Positions 7,291-8,227 of a stretch of DNA of 8,227 nt are shown here, piece after piece. The stretch's first letter is position 1, and every line of letters begins with the position of its first letter. Under the pieces are notes generated by a model. The model was not told where the DNA came from and did no database searches. It was given only the letters and a program-made list of their open reading frames with translations. The DNA comes from Candidatus Nanopelagicales bacterium. GTDB taxonomy: Bacteria; Actinomycetota; Actinomycetes; S36-B12; UBA5976. The stretch covers positions 1 to 8,227 of the forward strand of contig JAIOWT010000037.1 in the NCBI GenBank assembly GCA_021742025.1. Reading direction: 5' to 3'. The position numbers and the translations under genes were made by a program.

Positions 7291-8100
7291 GTGTCACAAG
7301 AAAACATGAGTGCCAAGGCTGCAAAAGCCGCCGCAGCCGCAGCCCGTCAAGAAGCCGCTGCAATTGAGCAAAAGCGTCAGCGCAAGATTCGCATCATTGG
7401 TGGACTAGTTGTCGTTGTTGTCATGGCAGCCTTGATCGCGATCCCAGTCCTGACCAAAAAAGATGCAGTTGTACCTACTGATGCGGCACTCCCAACCGGC
7501 GTGACAGCTGATACCTATGGCGTAAAAGTTGGTGCTGCTTGGACTGCACCAGATGCTGACAAGATCCCAGTCCTTCAAATCTGGGAGGACTTCCAGTGTC
7601 CAGCTTGCGCTCGATTTGAAGAAGCATCAGGCGCTGCAATTCAAGGATTGATTGACGCTGGAAAAGTTCGCGTTGAGTATCGTCCAACCATTTTCCTTGA
7701 CAAGAATCTCATGTCATTAAACACAGCGGCTGGAAATCCTAATTCGTCCCAGCGCGCAACTATGGGATTTGGATGCGCAGTGGATGCAAATGCTGCAGAA
7801 AGATTTCACGCTGGGATTTTTGCTAATCAGCCAGCTGACGAAGGCGCTGGATTCTCAAACGATGCATTAATCTCGGTCGCTGAGTCATCTGGTATTACTG
7901 GCGATGCCTTAACTACCTTTACGGATTGTTTAGAATCAGAAAAATATGCTGGTTGGGTGGCCAATTCGTACGCTGCATTTGATTCAGAAGGTGTTAAGTC
8001 AACACCCACCGGAATTCTCAATGGCACAGAGTTGAGTGGCGACGTGCTGTTTGATCCAACTCAGCTAACTGCTGCAATTGAAGCTGCGTCAAAGAGTTAA
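7291..8100 (+). CDS. Membrane-anchored DsbA-like thioredoxin-fold protein
   Basis: A 269-residue protein. Residues 7-32 are Ala/Lys/Gln/Arg-rich and probably a short cytoplasmic helix, 33-55 form one hydrophobic membrane anchor followed by KK, and the rest is an extracytoplasmic thioredoxin-fold domain of the DsbA/thioredoxin_4 type. The redox motif is CPAC (103-106) in WEDFQCPACARFE. The cis-proline loop is STPTGILNG (237-245, P239). Two further cysteines, C162 and C213, could form a second disulfide, as seen in actinobacterial DsbA-like proteins. The likely role is forming or isomerising disulfides in exported proteins. It lies between trpA and lgt, a common actinobacterial arrangement, with its own gap containing a candidate promoter and palindrome. 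The GTG start is chosen for its GGAG. Oxidase versus reductase activity cannot be decided from sequence. Confidence 0.88.
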   Translation: MSQENMSAKAAKAAAAAARQEAAAIEQKRQRKIRIIGGLVVVVVMAALIAIPVLTKKDAVVPTDAALPTGVTADTYGVKVGAAWTAPDADKIPVLQIWEDFQCPACARFEEASGAAIQGLIDAGKVRVEYRPTIFLDKNLMSLNTAAGNPNSSQRATMGFGCAVDANAAERFHAGIFANQPADEGAGFSNDALISVAESSGITGDALTTFTDCLESEKYAGWVANSYAAFDSEGVKSTPTGILNGTELSGDVLFDPTQLTAAIEAASKS

Positions 8101-8101
8101 G

Positions 8102-8117
8102 TGAATTAGCCAATTCA
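8102..8117 (+). repeat. Inverted repeat abutting the lgt start codon
   Basis: TGAATT-AGCC-AATTCA is a perfect inverted repeat with six-base arms and a four-base loop. It fills the whole gap between the DsbA-like stop and lgt, and its last base is the A of the lgt ATG. As RNA it would place the start codon at the edge of a weak, A/U-rich hairpin. It could be an operator or translational element, or chance. Confidence 0.35.
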
Positions 8118-8227
8118 TGATCTTGCTTCCAGCATTTATTCCAAGTCCATCGCAGAGCGTTTGGCAACTAGGACCGGTGCCGCTTCGTGCCTACGCGTTT
8201 TTTATCCTGGTTGGAATATTTCTAGCA
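8117..8227 (+). CDS. lgt: Prolipoprotein diacylglyceryl transferase Lgt, N-terminal part (partial)
   Basis: The first 37 codons are present and the gene runs off the right edge. The product starts [20 protein letters not shown] and continues with [16 protein letters not shown]. This matches Lgt N-termini, with IPSPS...W.LGP before the first membrane helix and the R-A-Y-A element at its start. Lgt moves diacylglycerol from phosphatidylglycerol to the lipobox cysteine of prelipoproteins, the first step of lipoprotein maturation, in the cytoplasmic membrane. The start is forced: an in-frame TGA at 8102-8104 precedes it and the protein needs this N-terminus. No Shine-Dalgarno is visible; 16 bases separate it from the DsbA-like stop, so translation may be coupled. 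Both neighbours serve envelope biogenesis. Confidence 0.9.
   Translation, partial: MILLPAFIPSPSQSVWQLGPVPLRAYAFFILVGIFLA

Noticed and set aside
1..8227. CRISPR arrays, tRNA or rRNA genes, insertion sequences, integrase or attachment sites
   Set aside because: The window is filled almost entirely with intact biosynthetic genes on one strand, and no repeat array, RNA gene or transposase was seen.

Overview
The window is a densely packed, all-plus-strand stretch of core biosynthetic genes from an actinobacterium. The evidence is PriA (the actinobacterial HisA that also does the TrpF step), the Trp-operon-associated four-helix membrane protein, an HGxxPAAW-type small membrane protein, and the order trpE - membrane protein - small membrane protein - trpC - trpB - trpA - DsbA-like - lgt, which is familiar from high-GC Gram-positives. 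The base composition looks only moderate (roughly half GC by eye, not counted), and spacing is tight: three ATGA start/stop overlaps and most gaps under about 100 bp. I infer a streamlined, lower-GC actinobacterium such as a freshwater Nanopelagicales (acI) lineage or a small-genome Micrococcales. The genus cannot be fixed from this sequence.

Layout. Bases 1-28 hold the last codons of a gene that is probably hisH. Bases 57-1553 hold priA and hisF, three bases apart. A 50-bp gap with a candidate leaderless promoter leads to hisI (1604-1951), which overlaps trpE (1948-3501), which overlaps the Trp-associated membrane protein (3498-4070). The small HGxxPAAW-type protein (4096-4296) follows with a strong Shine-Dalgarno. 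After a 76-bp gap come trpC (4373-5191), trpB (5202-6410) and trpA (6407-7186). A 104-bp gap holding a perfect palindrome/direct repeat precedes a membrane-anchored DsbA-like thioredoxin-fold protein (7291-8100, GTG start). The 5' end of lgt (from 8117) runs off the right edge. There is no gene-free stretch over 300 bases.

How the genes work together. HisH/HisF make IGP and AICAR from PRFAR, PriA makes PRFAR from ProFAR, and HisI makes ProFAR from PR-AMP, so the left part is the middle of histidine synthesis. TrpE makes anthranilate, TrpC makes indole-3-glycerol phosphate, and TrpA/TrpB finish tryptophan. No trpF is present, and PriA carries the residues for both isomerisations, so one enzyme physically joins the two pathways encoded here. 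trpD and trpG are not in the window. The DsbA-like protein and Lgt belong to envelope biogenesis.

I found no clear novel system. The items most worth a second look are the two uncharacterised membrane proteins inside the trp operon, the palindromic element before the DsbA-like gene, the possible leaderless start of hisI, and an inverted repeat that replaces a Shine-Dalgarno at the lgt start.
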